The position numbers and the translations under genes were made by a program. The notes below the pieces were generated by a model. That model saw nothing but the letters and a program-made list of their open reading frames with translations. It had not been told where the DNA came from and ran no database searches. A stretch of DNA of 32,911 nt, from positions 1 to 32,911 of the forward strand of contig DATMXS010000150.1 of assembly GCA_035561355.1 (NCBI GenBank), read 5' to 3'. Within the stretch, counting starts at the first letter, position 1. Each line of letters begins with the position of its first letter. Positions 8,097 to 15,722 of the stretch are shown here, one piece after another. This DNA comes from DATMXS01 sp035561355. Its GTDB lineage: Bacteria > Acidobacteriota > Terriglobia > Bryobacterales > Bryobacteraceae.

Positions 8097-9203
8097 TTAG
8101 CCGAACGGATAGCGGGCGGCATCGAGGGAAATTCCGCGAATATCGATTCTTTTGATGTCCGCGGCGCCTGCTGCGAGCGCCTCGGCGGCCAAAAGTGTGT
8201 TCTCGCACTCCTGAAATGGCGCTCTGCCGCGCGCTGCGCGGGGATCGTAACCCATAATCGCAGCGCCGACGGCGTCAGTCGAGACAGGGTTCAGGCCGGC
8301 GATCAGCAGGCCCGGCTTCACCAGGCGTAATCCTTTGACCCAGGGGCCTTCACCCCCCGCTATGCTCTCGATGCCGTCGATAATCGCGAGATGGATGGGC
8401 CGCGCCGCTGCGAGTTCGGCGGTGATGAGCGGCACGCGGGTTCCGGGGTCGCGGCTGGGCCTTGCGGAGGTTTCCTGGGGAGCGGACTTGGAGATCGCGC
8501 GCTTCGCGAAGTGCAGCGTCTCGCCGCGGCCTTTCAACGGCTTCTCGTTGGGTTCGTCCAGGCCCGCATCGTCACCGTAAATGGAAGCCGGCGTGATCCC
8601 GAAGATGTTCTTGAGCGTGAGCGTAATGCCGCACGTCTCGTGGTTCTTCAGCTTCGCGAGGCTCACGAACACGTCCGTGTCCTCATAGGAATGGTTGAGG
8701 TCGTAGGCGGGGTAGAGATACGGCTTGCCTGGCACTTTAAGGCGCGCATAGCGCCTGGCTTTGCCGAGGTTGTTTGTGTTCTCGAACTCGATGCCGGGAG
8801 CGGTGGCAAGAAACTGCCGCACGTTCCAGCCCGAATCGAGCAGGTACTCCTCCATCGGGCCTCCGGACGCCCAGCAGCTCTCGACAAACCTGATCCGGCG
8901 TGCGCCGGCGCGCGAGAGCGCCGCGGCAAGTCCCATGGCGACGCGCGGGTGAGTGTAATGCGTGACTCCGAGCGGCCGCCCCTGAAAGCGCAGGCCCGGC
9001 GAACCCGTTAGATTCAGCTTGACCGTCACCGTTTTCCCGGAGACGAGCGGACCAAGGCCGCCAAGCTGGTCGAACATTGAAGACAGCCGCGCCGCGATGT
9101 CCTCCTGGTAGCTCTCCACCTTCGCAATCGCCACCGCGCTTGCCGGCGCGGCCATCGCCACGGCCGTTGCGCCGAGGGCGCCCAGGAAATCCCTGCGTCT
9201 CAT
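8097..9203 (-). CDS. DUF362 domain protein with Tat signal
   Basis: A 368-residue protein starting MRRRDFLGALGATAVAMAAP, a twin-arginine signal, so it is probably exported folded. The rest matches my memory of DUF362 proteins: segments such as TVTVKLNLTGSPG, FVESCWASGG, FVSLAKLKNHETCGITLTLK and a late GLNPVSTDAVGAAIMGYDP. The biochemical role of DUF362 is not well defined; some members carry ferredoxin-type clusters, but this one shows no CxxCxxC motif. The start overlaps the stop of the upstream gene by 4 bp (ATGA), so the two are translationally coupled and probably work together. The stop lies 26 bp before the cdaA start. Confidence 0.82.
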   Translation of the reverse strand: MRRRDFLGALGATAVAMAAPASAVAIAKVESYQEDIAARLSSMFDQLGGLGPLVSGKTVTVKLNLTGSPGLRFQGRPLGVTHYTHPRVAMGLAAALSRAGARRIRFVESCWASGGPMEEYLLDSGWNVRQFLATAPGIEFENTNNLGKARRYARLKVPGKPYLYPAYDLNHSYEDTDVFVSLAKLKNHETCGITLTLKNIFGITPASIYGDDAGLDEPNEKPLKGRGETLHFAKRAISKSAPQETSARPSRDPGTRVPLITAELAAARPIHLAIIDGIESIAGGEGPWVKGLRLVKPGLLIAGLNPVSTDAVGAAIMGYDPRAARGRAPFQECENTLLAAEALAAGAADIKRIDIRGISLDAARYPFG

Positions 9204-10546
9204 TTCACTCCCCTTTCGAGAACGAGAGCCGCTGCGGCCCCCACCTCCGGTATGTCCACGCCGGCGCCTTCTTCGATCGCGTAAATGTCCAGCTGCCGCG
9301 GCGGGCGTCCAGGCTCGTGCAGCGTCGCGCGGGCGTACTTGCCGAGGACATGGACCGTGATCGACTCGACCGGGTAGTCGGTGTAGTTGACGAGTTGCAG
9401 GGCAAGCGTGGAACCATCCGGCGAGGCCGTGAGGGCGGAAAGCATGCCCGAGACGTTAAATAGCCGCGCGCCGAGATTAGCGCGGCCGATCATCGAGTTG
9501 ATGCCCTTCCAGACTTCGTCGAGCTTGGCGACATCATCCTTGCCGAGCGTGATGGTTTCCTTACTCGGCGGTGGCAGCTTCCAACCCGTAGGCGCGGTGA
9601 GAATGGTTCCGCCGCCGCGCGCAAAAAGGCGGAACGCCTCTTTCTGCTCCGGCTCCACCGCCTCGGGATCCGCGTTGACGGCCATCGTCGCGCCGGCGAG
9701 CGCGGCAGGCGACAGCTTCGCGACGGGCACTGCGCGCACGGGCGTGTGCTTCACCGCGATCATGTCCAGGATGCCGCCCGAGTAGAGCGCACCTGACGCC
9801 TCCTGCACGATCGCAAGGCGCCCGTGCGACGGCCACTCGCTCCACGTCCGGTGCTCCTCGTAGAATCGCGCATGCTCCGCAATTCGCTTCCAATCGCGCA
9901 CGGCCGCCGCTTCGCGGGCAAAGAGGCGGCGCTCGAAATCCGGATCGAGCGCGACCACCCACCGGGCGCCGGCGATCGCTGCATCGGAGATTGCGTGGAG
10001 GTATTTCTCGACCTTCAGGACGGTTTTGGGCGGGGGCGTGTTCGCGATCCAAACGGGAGCGGCTTCGGACGAGGCGCGCGCGAACGCAAGAAAGCCGTAG
10101 TTTGTGTCCACCCACGGCCCGCCGGTCGCCGCGGCCTTCTGATCCATCCGGATCCCGGGCCAGATGCCCTGGTACGTTCCCGCGACGGCGCCCGTGAACC
10201 GCATGGCTGCCCGGGGCGGCAACTCGATCACCACACCGGCGCTCGAAAGCCGGTCCGCCGTGCCAGAGGCGAAATCTCCTTCAAGTACGAGGCCCGAGAG
10301 TCTCGCCCGCTCCGCAGCGCCGGCCGCGTCCTCCAGTTCGCCCGGCCGGACTACACCGAGGACCTGAATGCCGGCCTCGGCCGCGCGATCCGAAAGCTCC
10401 GCTCTCCAGTGCGGACGATCTACCAGCAAGCAGTTGAAAGGTGTGCCCTGGATGAGATCAAGGCTCTTAGGGTCTGGAGTATTCCACCGCGCGGGAACCC
10501 AGGCGCCTACCACTACACCCAGCGCGATGGCCGTTGCGGCCAGCAT
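9200..10546 (-). CDS. Unrecognised secreted or membrane-anchored protein coupled to DUF362 gene
   Basis: A 448-residue protein of no family I can name with confidence. Residues 1-18 (MLAATAIALGVVVGAWVP) form an uncleaved anchor or signal. Residues about 35-230 read like an alpha/beta barrel with periodic hydrophobic strands. Residues about 270-340 (VNADPEAVEPEQKEAFRLFA, then GGGTILTAP) resemble the class I glutamine-amidotransferase-like fold found in beta-galactosidase-type trimerisation domains. The last 70 residues (LALQLVNYTDYPVESITVHV) look like a beta-sandwich. Together this recalls a glycoside-hydrolase-like architecture, but no catalytic pair can be assigned. It overlaps the DUF362 gene by 4 bp and lies 73 bp downstream of fliM. 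An AT-rich element (GAGATTATTA) sits just upstream of the ATG. Confidence 0.7.
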   Translation of the reverse strand: MLAATAIALGVVVGAWVPARWNTPDPKSLDLIQGTPFNCLLVDRPHWRAELSDRAAEAGIQVLGVVRPGELEDAAGAAERARLSGLVLEGDFASGTADRLSSAGVVIELPPRAAMRFTGAVAGTYQGIWPGIRMDQKAAATGGPWVDTNYGFLAFARASSEAAPVWIANTPPPKTVLKVEKYLHAISDAAIAGARWVVALDPDFERRLFAREAAAVRDWKRIAEHARFYEEHRTWSEWPSHGRLAIVQEASGALYSGGILDMIAVKHTPVRAVPVAKLSPAALAGATMAVNADPEAVEPEQKEAFRLFARGGGTILTAPTGWKLPPPSKETITLGKDDVAKLDEVWKGINSMIGRANLGARLFNVSGMLSALTASPDGSTLALQLVNYTDYPVESITVHVLGKYARATLHEPGRPPRQLDIYAIEEGAGVDIPEVGAAAALVLERGVK

Positions 10547-10619
10547 CTTCTAATAATCTCATCTTGACGGAACGTCGCGCTCCCGTCCCTGTCTCCTGAG
10601 GGCGCGGCGCCACCGTGTG

Positions 10620-11498
10620 CTATTCCACGAGAAACGCCCTGCGGTCGCGTGCGCCGGCGACGTGGCCGTGGAATTTCAGCTTCCCATTCGCCATGAGGTC
10701 GAGCGGTTTCTCGAGGGGGTAGTCGAACCGGAGCACGTCCCCGGGCGCCAAACCCATGAGATCCTCCACACGCACGGTGGGACCCTGCAGCCGGGCATCG
10801 AGATCGATTTTCGATAACTTGAGGAGACTGAAGACGCGCTCCTGTTCATCGATTTTGGACTCGGCTTTGCGCATCGACCATTGCTGGTCGAACTTTTGCC
10901 GCAGCATCTTGATCACGAGGGACGGCATCCCGATGTTGATCATGCCCGCGTTGTCTGCAATGCGCACCTCCAGGCCGATCGCCACCACCGCTTCGTTTGG
11001 CGCCATGATCTGGAGCAGTTGGGGCTCGGTCTCGCGGGACTCGATGACAAAATCGATCGCGGTGACGGTCTGCCACGCCAGCTTCAGGTCATTCAGGATG
11101 ATGCGGTAGAGGCCATCCAGCACGATCTGCTCGATGTCAGTGACTTCGCGGCTGATCTTTGCGCTGGCCTTGCCGTTGCCGCCCAGTAGCATCTCCAGAA
11201 CGGGGAATACGAGCGAGTTGTTCACTTCCAGCACGGCACTGCCCTCGTAAGGAGGCATGCCGAGCGAGGCTAGGCAGGTGGGAGATGGCAGCCCCTGAGA
11301 GAACTCGGCGTAGGAAAGCTGCTCCACGGCGATGAGGTTCACGATGGCATAGGCGCGAAGATAGGCCGACAGGCTGGACGCCAGGTTCCGGGCGAAGTTG
11401 TCGTGCAGCAGGTGCAGAGACCGCAGTTGGTCCTTGGAGATGCGGTCCGGCCTGCGGAAATCGTACGGAACGACGCTTTTTTGGGCTGCTTGCTCCAC
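10620..11498 (-). CDS. fliM: Flagellar motor switch protein FliM, apparently short at the N terminus
   Basis: FliM is the middle ring component of the flagellar C-ring; it binds FliG above, FliN below, and phospho-CheY through its N terminus. The FliM core is visible: PYDFRRPDRISKDQLRSLHL near residue 11, the GGNG motif at 106-109 that contacts FliG, and a SpoA/FliN-like C-terminal domain (about 215-290). At 292 residues it is shorter than enteric FliM (about 334), and the usual LSQxEIDALL CheY-binding peptide is absent. The start is a GTG at 11496-11498. The frame stays open upstream to a TAA near 11580 but has no ATG, GTG or TTG. No other flagellar gene lies in the window. It is divergent from mtaB, 96 bp away. 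Confidence 0.9.
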   Translation of the reverse strand: MEQAAQKSVVPYDFRRPDRISKDQLRSLHLLHDNFARNLASSLSAYLRAYAIVNLIAVEQLSYAEFSQGLPSPTCLASLGMPPYEGSAVLEVNNSLVFPVLEMLLGGNGKASAKISREVTDIEQIVLDGLYRIILNDLKLAWQTVTAIDFVIESRETEPQLLQIMAPNEAVVAIGLEVRIADNAGMINIGMPSLVIKMLRQKFDQQWSMRKAESKIDEQERVFSLLKLSKIDLDARLQGPTVRVEDLMGLAPGDVLRFDYPLEKPLDLMANGKLKFHGHVAGARDRRAFLVE

Positions 11499-11580
11499 AC
11501 CTGGGATATCGGCGGAACGGCCATCTTCCTGTAGGGCTCTCGAATACGGCGCCGCCGCGGCTCGGCGTAGCCCGGCAAAT

Positions 11581-11586
11581 TACAAT
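11581..11586 (+). promoter_or_regulatory. Candidate -10 element TACAAT of mtaB
   Basis: TACAAT is followed by exactly 8 bases and then the GTG start of mtaB. That geometry would place transcription initiation at or just before the start codon, giving a leaderless or near-leaderless mRNA. No good -35 is visible. AGGAA directly abuts the GTG, too close for a normal ribosome binding site. Confidence 0.45.
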
Positions 11587-11594
11587 AGCAGGAA

Positions 11595-12881
11595 GTGAGC
11601 ACGTATTTCATCCAGAATTTCGGGTGCCGCGCTACGCAGGCGGACGGAGCGGCGCTCGAAACGTCGCTCGAAAGCAAGGGGCTTGCGCCCGCGCCGCGCG
11701 AACGCGCCGAACTGGTGATCCTGAACACCTGCACGGTTACATCCGCGGCAGACGACGATGTGCGCCAGGCCGTGAGGCGGACCCGCCGCGAGAACCCGAA
11801 CGCCCGCATCCTGGTGACGGGCTGCTACGCGCAGCGCGCCCCCGAGGAGATTGCGGCGTGGCCCGGCGTCACATGGGTGGTCGGTAATTCCCATAAGACG
11901 CAGATCCCGGAGATGATCTCGGATCCCGCGCCCTACCACGGCCAGATCCAGGTGAGCGACATTTTTGAGCAGCAGGAGTTCCTGGCGGCGGTGGTCGAAG
12001 ATGCCGCGGGCGACCGCACGCGCCCCAACCTGAAGGTTCAGGACGGCTGCAACAACCGCTGCTCGTTCTGCATCATTCCATTCGTGCGCGGGCGCAGCCG
12101 CAGCGCGCAGCCGGAGTGGGTGATTGAGCAGGTCAGAGGACTTGCCCAGCGCTACCGCGAGGTCGTTTTGAGCGGGATCAACCTTGGGCGCTGGGGCAGG
12201 GAACTCGGCGGGCAGCGCCTCGCCGCATTGGTGCACCGCATCCTCGATGAGACCGGAATCGAGCGGCTCCGGCTGAGTTCCGTGGAGCCGATGGACTGGT
12301 CGAACGACTTGCTCGAACTGATGGCGTCTTCGCCGCGTATTGCTCAGCACGTCCACGCGCCGCTCCAGACCGGCTCGGACGGCGTCCTTCGCCGCATGCA
12401 CCGTAAGTACCGTCCGCGGCATTATGAGGACCGCGTCCGCACCGCGAGGGCGCTGATGCCGGACGCTGCGATCGGGGCGGATGTCATGGTCGGGTTCCCC
12501 GGGGAGACGGATGCCGAATTTGAGGAGAGCCGCGCGTTCATCGAAGCGCTGCCGTTCACGTATCTGCATGTCTTTACTTACTCGGAGCGGCCCGGCACCC
12601 CCGCCGCTGAAGCTGTCCAGGTCCCGATGCCGCTAAGGAAGGAGCGCAACCGGGTGCTCCGCGAACTCGCAGCGCAAAAGGGGATGGAGTTCCGGCGATC
12701 GTTCGTGGGGCGGACGCTGTCGGTGGTGACGTTGGAACAGGAGCGCGTCGCTCTGAGTGGGAATTATCTAAAGGTGGAACTGGCGACCGCCCGCGAACCG
12801 AACCGGATCGAGGACGTGCGCATCGGGGCCGCAACCGAGGCTGGGCTCAGGGAAGCGGCATTGCTGAACGTCGTCGCGTGA
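11595..12881 (+). CDS. mtaB: tRNA (N6-L-threonylcarbamoyladenosine-37) methylthiotransferase MtaB
   Basis: This 428-residue radical-SAM enzyme adds a methylthio group to t6A37 of tRNAs reading ANN codons, giving ms2t6A. The N-terminal UPF0004 domain supplies three cluster cysteines: Cys11 (FGCRATQAD), Cys46 (NTCTVTS) and Cys77 (TGCYAQ). The NTCTVT form is typical of MtaB rather than MiaB or RimO. The radical-SAM cluster is Cys152, Cys156 and Cys159 (GCNNRCSFC), followed by IIPFVRGRSRS. The C-terminal part (about 365-420) fits a degenerate TRAM-like RNA-binding region. The GTG start at 11595 fits the family N terminus. The gene is convergent with recR, with 5 bp between the stops. Confidence 0.93.
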   Translation: MSTYFIQNFGCRATQADGAALETSLESKGLAPAPRERAELVILNTCTVTSAADDDVRQAVRRTRRENPNARILVTGCYAQRAPEEIAAWPGVTWVVGNSHKTQIPEMISDPAPYHGQIQVSDIFEQQEFLAAVVEDAAGDRTRPNLKVQDGCNNRCSFCIIPFVRGRSRSAQPEWVIEQVRGLAQRYREVVLSGINLGRWGRELGGQRLAALVHRILDETGIERLRLSSVEPMDWSNDLLELMASSPRIAQHVHAPLQTGSDGVLRRMHRKYRPRHYEDRVRTARALMPDAAIGADVMVGFPGETDAEFEESRAFIEALPFTYLHVFTYSERPGTPAAEAVQVPMPLRKERNRVLRELAAQKGMEFRRSFVGRTLSVVTLEQERVALSGNYLKVELATAREPNRIEDVRIGAATEAGLREAALLNVVA

Positions 12882-12886
12882 CGCGG

Positions 12887-13486
12887 CTACAACTCCCGGC
12901 GATTCTCGAGCGACTTGGACATCGTCACCTCGTCCGCGAAGTCGAGATCGCTGCCGACCGGGATGCCCATCGCGATTCGCGTCACGCGCACGCCGAGCGG
13001 CTTCAGCAGACGCGAGAGGTACGCTGCGGTCGCCTCGCCTTCCACGGTCGGGTTCGTCGCGAGGATGATCTCCAGAATGTCGCCGGTTTCGAGACGCTGA
13101 AGCAGATTGCGGATCCGCAGTTGCTCGGGTCCGATGCCGCGCAGCGGGGAGATGGTGCCGTGGAGAACGTGATACAAGCCGTGAAACTGCCGCGTGGTTT
13201 CGACGGGCAGAATGTTATGCGGCTCCTCCACGACGCAGATCACGGTGTGGTCGCGCGCTTCGTCCCGGCAGAACGGGCACAACTCGGAATCGCTGATGTT
13301 GTTGCATACTGCGCAGAGCCCGAGCTTGTCTTTTACGTCGAGAAGCGCGTGCGCCAGCAGTTCCGCCTCCTGGCGCGAAGTGCGTAGGACGTGAAACGCG
13401 AGCCGCTGGGCTGACTTCTGCCCGATGCCCGGAAGGCGCTTGAACTCCTGGATGAGCCGTGCGAGCGGTTCGGCGAAATCGGCCAT
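12887..13486 (-). CDS. recR: Recombination protein RecR
   Basis: RecR works with RecO and RecF to load RecA on gapped DNA. The 199-residue length is standard. It has an N-terminal helix-hairpin-helix (FKRLPGIGQKSAQRLAFH, about 15-32), a zinc finger of Cys58, Cys61, Cys70 and Cys73 (CAVC...CPFC), a Toprim domain from about residue 81 (ICVVEEPHNILPVE) and a C-terminal Walker-B-like segment. It lies 3 bp after ybaB in the conserved dnaX-ybaB-recR order and is almost certainly co-transcribed. Confidence 0.97.
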   Translation of the reverse strand: MADFAEPLARLIQEFKRLPGIGQKSAQRLAFHVLRTSRQEAELLAHALLDVKDKLGLCAVCNNISDSELCPFCRDEARDHTVICVVEEPHNILPVETTRQFHGLYHVLHGTISPLRGIGPEQLRIRNLLQRLETGDILEIILATNPTVEGEATAAYLSRLLKPLGVRVTRIAMGIPVGSDLDFADEVTMSKSLENRREL

Positions 13487-13489
13487 GCG

Positions 13490-13798
13490 TTAGAACAAGC
13501 CGGGGGGAAGGCCCATGCCGCCGAGCATGCCGCCCATCTTCGCCTGTGACTCCTCGTCTACCTTCTTTGCGGCTTCGTTGAAGGCGGCCATCACCATATC
13601 CTGGAGCATCTCGGGATCGCTCGCGGCTTCGGGGTCAATCGTGACGCCGAGGCAGTTCTTGTGGCCGTCCATCTTGACCGTGACCATCCCACCGCCGGCC
13701 GAAGCCTCCACGCGGATGAGCGCGATCTCCTCCTGCATCTTCTGCTGCATGGCCTGGGCCTGCCGCATCATCTGCTGCATGTTGCCGGGCATCTTCAT
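13490..13798 (-). CDS. YbaB/EbfC nucleoid-associated protein
   Basis: A 102-residue small DNA-binding protein of the YbaB/EbfC family, which forms tweezer-like dimers on DNA. It has an N-terminal Met/Gln-rich helix (MQQMMRQAQAMQQKMQEEIA), the core GGGMVTVKMDGHKNCLGVTI and a second helix (LQDMVMAAFNEAAKKVDEES), ending in a Gly/Met-rich tail. A clear AGGAGG lies 5 bases upstream of the ATG. It sits between dnaX and recR, as in many bacteria. Confidence 0.95.
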   Translation of the reverse strand: MKMPGNMQQMMRQAQAMQQKMQEEIALIRVEASAGGGMVTVKMDGHKNCLGVTIDPEAASDPEMLQDMVMAAFNEAAKKVDEESQAKMGGMLGGMGLPPGLF

Positions 13799-13821
13799 GG
13801 TGCCTCCTATTATGCCAGCGC

Positions 13822-15486
13822 CTACTGTTGATCGCGCAGGTTGCGCGCTATCCGGACTGTGGAATCGGGGAAGGCCTCCCGGAAACGCTGCACCTCCGGG
13901 TGTTCGAGGGCACGGCGCATGGCCTCTTCCTCCGCGGCCCCCGTTGCGCGCGGCTTCGGGGCCGCCTGTACCTGCATCCGGGCAAATGTGATCCGCACTT
14001 TGCGCGGGCGCTCGCCAAGAGCCTTCAGCGCGGCTTCGATCTCACGCTCTTTTAATACCATGCCGAACTCGTCCGGCGCGGTGATCCGTATGTCACTCTC
14101 GCCCTCTACGACCTCGGATTGCGAGATGGCGTCGGCGGTGAACTTCAAGTTCTGCTCGACAAGCTTGGAAGCGAGGCGGTCTCGCAGATCTCCCCCGGCC
14201 GGAGCCGGCTGCGGCGGAGCTGATTCCGGGGCAGGAGCGGGACTTGCTTGCGGCGCGGGCGGAGCGGCGTGTGCCGGAGGCGCGGCGTACGGCCCGGCGG
14301 AACGCGTCTTCGGCGGAGCGGGAGCGGACCCGGAGCCTGTCTTCGGCGATGCAGGCGCGCTGCCGGCCGCGCCGGCCAGCGCCTCCTCGATCGATACGAG
14401 CCGTCCGGCTTCAATGAGGCGGATCAGTCCCAATTCCAGGTGGAGCCGCGGCTGGAGCGAGAACTGCAGGTCGCGGAAAATGTCGAGCGTGATCTGGAGG
14501 TAGCGAGTGAGGTCCTGTTCGGAAAATTGCTCTGCGATGACGCTGAGGCGCTCGCGTTCCTGGGCCGTCGCCGCGACGAGGCGGCTGCCAGCGCCCGCGA
14601 TCTTCGCGACCAGCAGGTTGCGGAAGTAGCGTGCCAGTTCCCGGACGAAATGCTGAAGGTGATGGCCGTTGCGGACCAGTTCGTCCACAACTTCGAGCAT
14701 GCGCGCCGGGGCAGAGTCGACGAGAGCCTGCGTGATCCGCTCCAGGACGTCGAGCGAGAACGAACCCAACAGCGCGCGGATCTCGGCGGTCTTCAGGGTG
14801 TTCCCGCAGCAGGCGATAGCCTGGTCGAGCGCGGAGAGCGAATCACGGACGCTGCCTTCGCCAGCCAGCGCGAGCACGGAAAGCGCCTCCGGCTCGGCCT
14901 CGATGCCCTCCTGTTTGCAGATCCATTCCATGCGGCCGACGATTTCTTCGAAATCGACGCTACGGAAACTGAAGTGCTGGCAGCGGGAGGCAATGGTCGC
15001 CGGGATCTTGTGCGCTTCCGTCGTGCACAGCACGAAGATGACCCACTCGGGGGGCTCTTCGAGCGTCTTCAGGAGCGCGTTGAACGCCTCACTGGTGATC
15101 TGGTGCGCTTCGTCTACGATGAATACCTTGTAGCGATCCCGAACCGGGCGGTAACGCACATTCTCCCGCAACTCGCGCATCTCATTGATGCCGCGGTTCG
15201 AGGCAGCGTCGATCTCGATGACGTCGGGCGAACCGTTGCCGGCGATTTCGAGGCAGGAGGAGCACACGCCGCACGGCTGCATCGCGGGCCCGTCAACGCA
15301 ATTCAGACAGCGCGCGAGAATGCGGGCCACGGTCGTCTTGCCCGTGCCGCGCTGTCCGGAGAAGATATAGCCGTGCGCGATGCGGTTCTGTGCAATCGCG
15401 TTCTCGAGCGTGGTCTTGACGTGAACCTGATTGATTAGTTCGGAGAACGACTGGGGCCGATATTTACGGGCGATGACCTGGTACAT
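13822..15486 (-). CDS. dnaX: DNA polymerase III subunit gamma/tau
   Basis: This 554-residue AAA+ clamp-loader subunit of the replicative polymerase starts MYQVIARKYRPQSFSELI. Walker A is GQRGTGKT at 44-51. Zinc-binding cysteines are Cys63, Cys72, Cys75 and Cys78. Walker B is IVDEAH around 123-128, and the arginine finger SRC is at 167-169. Residues about 385-440 form a Pro/Ala-rich linker (AAPPAHAAPPAPQASPAPAP), typical of the tau hinge, followed by a short C-terminal domain. I see no A-rich slippery site for a programmed gamma frameshift. It starts 22 bp downstream of the SRP RNA 3' end and leads the dnaX-ybaB-recR operon. Confidence 0.97.
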   Translation of the reverse strand: MYQVIARKYRPQSFSELINQVHVKTTLENAIAQNRIAHGYIFSGQRGTGKTTVARILARCLNCVDGPAMQPCGVCSSCLEIAGNGSPDVIEIDAASNRGINEMRELRENVRYRPVRDRYKVFIVDEAHQITSEAFNALLKTLEEPPEWVIFVLCTTEAHKIPATIASRCQHFSFRSVDFEEIVGRMEWICKQEGIEAEPEALSVLALAGEGSVRDSLSALDQAIACCGNTLKTAEIRALLGSFSLDVLERITQALVDSAPARMLEVVDELVRNGHHLQHFVRELARYFRNLLVAKIAGAGSRLVAATAQERERLSVIAEQFSEQDLTRYLQITLDIFRDLQFSLQPRLHLELGLIRLIEAGRLVSIEEALAGAAGSAPASPKTGSGSAPAPPKTRSAGPYAAPPAHAAPPAPQASPAPAPESAPPQPAPAGGDLRDRLASKLVEQNLKFTADAISQSEVVEGESDIRITAPDEFGMVLKEREIEAALKALGERPRKVRITFARMQVQAAPKPRATGAAEEEAMRRALEHPEVQRFREAFPDSTVRIARNLRDQQ

Positions 15487-15508
15487 TTGGGCGGGTTCAA
15501 GCAGTTTA

Positions 15509-15613
15509 CCAGGCCCCAGGTGATCCGCGGCACACGGACCGCACCACTACCGTTGCTTCCTTCCGGACCTGGCGGGGTTCGCAGCCGTCCGTTGCACGGA
15601 GCCCGGAGCCTGG
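15509..15613 (-). ncRNA. ffs: Signal recognition particle RNA (small bacterial 4.5S type)
   Basis: The reverse strand carries the invariant apical loop CAGGTCCGGAAGGAAGCAAC (around 15551-15570), where Ffh binds. The ends pair: the 5' CCAGGC at 15608-15613 is complementary to the 3' GCCTGG at 15509-15514, closing a single long hairpin of about 105 nt. That is the size of the Alu-less Gram-negative SRP RNA. With Ffh it targets nascent membrane proteins. Its position directly upstream of dnaX-ybaB-recR matches the arrangement seen in other bacteria such as Bacillus. The ends are set from pairing and may be off by a few bases. Confidence 0.93.
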
Positions 15614-15620
15614 AGTAATT

Positions 15621-15629
15621 AGTCTAGCA
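15621..15629 (-). promoter_or_regulatory. Extended -10 promoter of the SRP RNA (TGC-TAGACT)
   Basis: On the minus strand TGC is followed by TAGACT, an extended -10 pattern. Seven bases separate the hexamer from the predicted 5' end of the SRP RNA at 15613, a normal -10 to +1 distance. No -35 match is needed with an extended -10, and none is seen. It probably also contributes to dnaX expression by readthrough. Confidence 0.6.
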
Positions 15630-15722
15630 CGAGGGGCTTCAGCCGGCCCTGTTCTGCGCAGCATCGATGCCGAACTGCTTGCGAGTGCGACTGGCCATAC
15701 GTAGATCCCCGGCGCGATTCCT

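Noticed and set aside
11580..12569. 329-residue open frame on the minus strand opposite mtaB
   Set aside because: It is a shadow of mtaB; composition is His/Arg-rich and no family is recognisable.
14248..15438. 396-residue open frame on the plus strand opposite dnaX
   Set aside because: It is an antisense shadow of a high-GC gene: Arg/Glu/Asp-rich with no domain, while dnaX on the other strand has all its motifs.
13822..15486. Possible programmed frameshift in dnaX producing a gamma form
   Set aside because: No A-rich slippery heptamer with a following stem is visible before the Pro/Ala linker.
15639..15698. 19-codon minus-strand ORF between the DUF6807 fusion and the SRP RNA (MASRTRKQFGIDAAQNRAG)
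   Set aside because: It has only a weak GGGG upstream, no recognisable similarity and such a short length that chance explains it.
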